Source of the DNA: Stichopus chloronotus
Taxonomy: Eukaryota > Echinodermata > Holothuroidea > Aspidochirotida > Stichopodidae
Assembly (NCBI GenBank): GCA_021234535.1
Contig: CM037837.1
Location: 3,326,218 to 3,390,217, forward strand
Reading direction: 5' to 3'
Length of the DNA stretch: 64,000 nt
The notes beneath the pieces were generated by a model. That model was not told where the DNA came from and did not search any database. It worked only from the letters and a program-made list of their open reading frames with translations. The translations under genes were made by a program, and so were the position numbers. Below are positions 60,654-64,000 of this stretch, in pieces (positions within the stretch are counted from its first letter, which is position 1; every line of letters begins with the position of its first letter).

Positions 60654-61909
60654 CTGTATAAATTATGAAAGTATGGTACAATGATTAACTTACAGGGATA
60701 TCAATGGCAAATTCGGCAATGAAAAGATAAATTGCTTCATCGAGTGCTAATTTTGCAATTTGATCACAACACATATTACAACCATTGAGGTTAAGAATAT
60801 ACTGTAAAAGGATAAGAGCATTACAGCTTGATTAAAGAGGAGACCTAATGTAAGTCTAGTACAGAGCTAAATGTGCCAAAGGAACTTGGTGTAAGGCTGG
60901 ATTGGCATGCAATACTGAAGTTGCACAAGACAGGTAAGTGTGGAGTGAAGTTTACTGATTGATTTACGGTACAGGCACATCATCAGCAATGGACAGTAAA
61001 CAGTTTCAGTTTCAAATTTCTCTCTGATGTATTTTATCTTTCTTGTCATGTAGTATATACAGCATCAAGAAGACAGAAGAGAAAGGCAAACTAAGAACAA
61101 TGCTGTCACAGCTGACAGCTTGCCAGATGTTATACAGGCTGAGAGTCGTAGCTGCTGTGGGCAACACCAGATGGCACCAGATAGCCCCACCCGGGACAGA
61201 TAGTAATTCCCACTGGGCAAAGTTGGCATTTGCAATCAGTTTACGCCTTATCGAACAGCACTGACTTCACAATTACTGCAGTAAATATGACAGTAGAAGC
61301 CGCCTTTTGACTGACATATCAAACACCTTTGCAAGTATTTTCCCCTAACAGAACTTACAAGACAAAGAGTGCTCTGGGCATGCTGCTTACTCGTTCCCCA
61401 CCAGGGCATTGCCAAGGGCCCTGGTGTGAGTCCCTGCATCTCACCACAAGTGGGTTATTCCCAGAGCCAGGCACTAAAATTTGTCTAGCTACAACCCTGT
61501 GTAAGCCTACACATATTTATGGAGCACAAGTCTGAAAAAGTCCTTAAAACCTCCTAAAATCCTGTTTCTACGAATACAATACCAGTACTTCAAGGTACAA
61601 TGACACGACAGACTATTTTTTTTTTTTTGCTTCGTTCAATTTTCTTTCTTTTCTTCCTTACATGTTACTAGGAAAGGGATGATGATGATTCATAACAGTT
61701 CAGCAGTGCTTAAGTACTGCAGCAACAGTAAATGTTAGCAGAGAGTACTATATGGATTAAGAAAAGCAAGGAGAGAACTCAGAGAAGCTACTGTATGTAC
61801 TAAAACAGTTTATCAATGTGGAATCTGAGTGTTGGACTCACTTGAACCATGGTAGGAACACACGAATCGACAGTCTACAAATTATATACTGAAAACCCCT
61901 AGAGCTCAC

Positions 61910-61941
61910 CTAGAGTAGGACAACTTGATGAAAAACTAGGA
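61910..61941 (-). CDS. DTX: Possible Deltex micro-exon (32 nt)
   Basis: After an ATCTTGTAG acceptor, 32 nt encode PSFSSSCPTL between split codons and end CTAG|GTGAGC. The outgoing phase (1) is what the exon at 60470-60653 requires, and the Pro/Ser composition suits the linker. The incoming phase cannot be tested because the previous exon is not in the window. A chance match is possible. Confidence 0.35.
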
Positions 61942-63064
61942 CTACAAGATAGTAACTGGAATATAATGTAATGCACTGTAAGGACATGCTGGTATACATT
62001 TTGAACAACGAGACTGTTGAGTAATGCCACCACACTACCAAACTTGGTAAACTACGCGTCTAGAATTACTCTCATAACCGGCATATTTTGACGATGATGT
62101 ATATTTGACGTATAAACTTACATATTGTATGCACAGTACATACACCATAGCTGCTGAAAGAGTGGAAAAAGCAACTAATGTACTGTATGCTCCTTGTCTC
62201 ATTAATGGTCAATTCATTCATACATACTTAGGAAATATCCTTAACTACTATTGGTCCATTTCAGTCAGGTAACGGTCCATGCATTATCTAAAACACAGTT
62301 AATTTTAGAGTTAAACCGCTGGCGGATGAATACAATAACAAAAGTAGATCGACAGTGTTTTGTCATCTGCTATCTTACCCAAAACTATGGTGGTACTTTG
62401 TCTAACAGGCGTGAACATTGTTGTCATGTTGTGAATCTTGTTTACCATTTCTCAGGGTTCATTGTCCTGCAGTTAATGCACAGTCCAGTTTAACCTTTAA
62501 CTATGATATTAACCATAAAGTCAAATGACTTTGTTCTTTGCCAATACCTCCTTTTTTCATACACACACAAATCCCTTACAAAGAAAAGCAACATGTGGAG
62601 AAGGGAAGGGACCATATCAAAATTAAAACAAAATGCAAGAATGACAACCACATTCTGCACCTCTTATGGGTTTGATGTTAACAAATGCTGACATGAATGA
62701 GTAATTGTCATTCACTCAGCATTGATGAAAATTGTGGTCACAAAGGATGGCATCTGTCTTTTAGCCAAGGTAATTCACAAGTGGATAGAAATTTCCTGAC
62801 ACCAAATTTTGGTTAAAGATCTGAGAATATGCAAGTCAACAAAAGCAACCTAGAATACTGCTTCCCTCCCAAGGGAGTGTTTCCTGTGACAAAAACAACA
62901 AAGTGCTTTGTAAATCTTGACAGGGAGTTGCTGGCAACTGGGATATTCTCTGAACACTGTTCTACAAATTGAAAGAGAATGAGACCAGAGTCTATCTAGC
63001 AGCAATATCTGCTATTAAACATAGATCTACATTTTGGCAAGTTTTCAATATGAAAGATATATAT

Positions 63065-63775
63065 GTATTAAATCAATCAATCACCTTTCCCTTCTTGAGA
63101 CTCTACTCACCTCAAATGACCTTTGACCTCCATAAAAAATGACAGACATCATCTAGTCATTAGGTGCTACCAATGATAAGACTGAAGTTCTCGTAGCGTT
63201 TAGTTGCTGAGATATCTCCCTTAATAGGTTTGCCTCCTTTAAGCTCTGGTGACCTCAAATGACCTCTGACCTCCATGAAAAACAATAGGGATCATCTACT
63301 CACAATGGACTGCCAACACACTAACTTTGAATTTCTCTAGCATCTTTCCCTTCTTGAGATATCATGTTTACAAGGTTTTCAAACTATACTCTATTGACCT
63401 CACACGACCTTTAACCTCCATAAAAAATAGCAGACATGTTCTTATCAGTTACTACCAATTATAACAGTTTGAAGTTCCAGCAACATCCAGTTGCTGAGAT
63501 ATCTCCCTTGGTAGGTCTTTGTACTTTAAGCTCTGGGGACCTCAAATGATCTTTGACCTCCATGAAAATAGGGAACATCTACTCACAATGGACTACCAAC
63601 ATATCAACTTTACAGTTTGAGCACTGTTCCCCTTTTAAGATATCATGTATACAAGACAAGGCATCACATACACACACAAATAGACACACACATGCCATCA
63701 CCATTGCATAGATTCCTTGCCTGCCTTCTTTAAGAATCAAAAACTTAAAGATACCATTGCCTACACCTTAAACAG
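63065..63775 (-). repeat. Interspersed element with ~143-bp tandem units (copy 2, inverted)
   Basis: This is the reverse complement of the family at 7610-8455. TGACCTCCAT-type words start at 63124, 63267, 63412 and 63554, giving intervals of 142-145 bp. Units alternate between a GATATCATGTTTACAAG type and a GCTGAGATATCTCCC type, so the higher-order unit is a dimer of about 288 bp. An (AC)n tract and a leader containing AGATTCCTTGCC flank the array on the side matching the leader of copy 1. Confidence 0.85.
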
Positions 63776-64000
63776 ACATACAAAAAAAACAGGAGACCAG
63801 GAGACCAAAGTGTACAGTGAAGCATAATGGTACATTCACATTATTAAACTAAGGTCAAAGCAAAGTGATACAATGCATGATGCATTCACTCAAGACTTTG
63901 CCTCACATAGCATTCATGATAAAGTGTTCCCTAAATAAAACTTGCGTCAATTTTGCGAGAGTTACTTAATAATTTGAATTGATTATCATACACAGTAAAA

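Larger units (their letters stand above)
60654..64000 (-). other. Deltex upstream intron sequence, possible small exon
   Basis: No WWE-domain coding sequence is recognisable here, so the 5' exons should be beyond the window edge. The region holds one possible small exon (61910-61941) and the second copy of the ~143-bp repeat family. The rest is AT-rich and featureless. Confidence 0.6.

Overview
The window is eukaryotic nuclear DNA from an animal. Genes are split by canonical GT-AG introns, the non-coding sequence is AT-rich, and short tandem repeats and transposon debris are common. I read two protein genes that face each other tail to tail. The many AGGCCTA-type words, the intron-rich gene models, a CR1/L2-type LINE fragment and the protein sequences all fit a marine deuterostome, most likely an echinoderm. 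That placement is an inference from sequence style, not a proof.

Layout: 1-3134 is the upstream region of the first gene. It carries a degenerate E-box-bearing repeat and weak signs of a divergent transcript on the minus strand. 3135-26613 (+) is a complete VPS53 gene, subunit of the GARP/EARP tethering complexes. I resolved 21 coding exons whose phases all join, giving 845 residues. 26614-33908 is the convergent intergenic/3'UTR space. 33909-60653 (-) holds the 3' ten coding exons of a Deltex-type E3 ubiquitin ligase (proline/serine-rich linker, RING finger, Deltex C-terminal domain). The 5' exons, expected to encode the WWE domains, should lie beyond 64000, and one possible extra exon is at 61910-61941.

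Mobile and repeated DNA sits in the introns. There is a 5'-truncated LINE (about 13788-14806), a 643-bp non-autonomous element with 17-bp perfect inverted ends and TTAA duplications (59722-60364), and one repeat family of about 143-146 bp units present in both genes in opposite orientations (about 7610-8455 and 63065-63775). Several minisatellites have periods of 22, 24 and 25 bp.

VPS53 works in endosome-to-Golgi retrograde tethering. Deltex proteins modulate Notch trafficking and ubiquitination. Their adjacency does not by itself imply joint function. I found no prokaryote-like operon, CRISPR array, tRNA or rRNA, and no convincing new biological system. The most noteworthy items are the TTAA element, the shared inverted repeat family, the tiny exons of the Deltex linker and the repeat-borne E-boxes upstream of VPS53.
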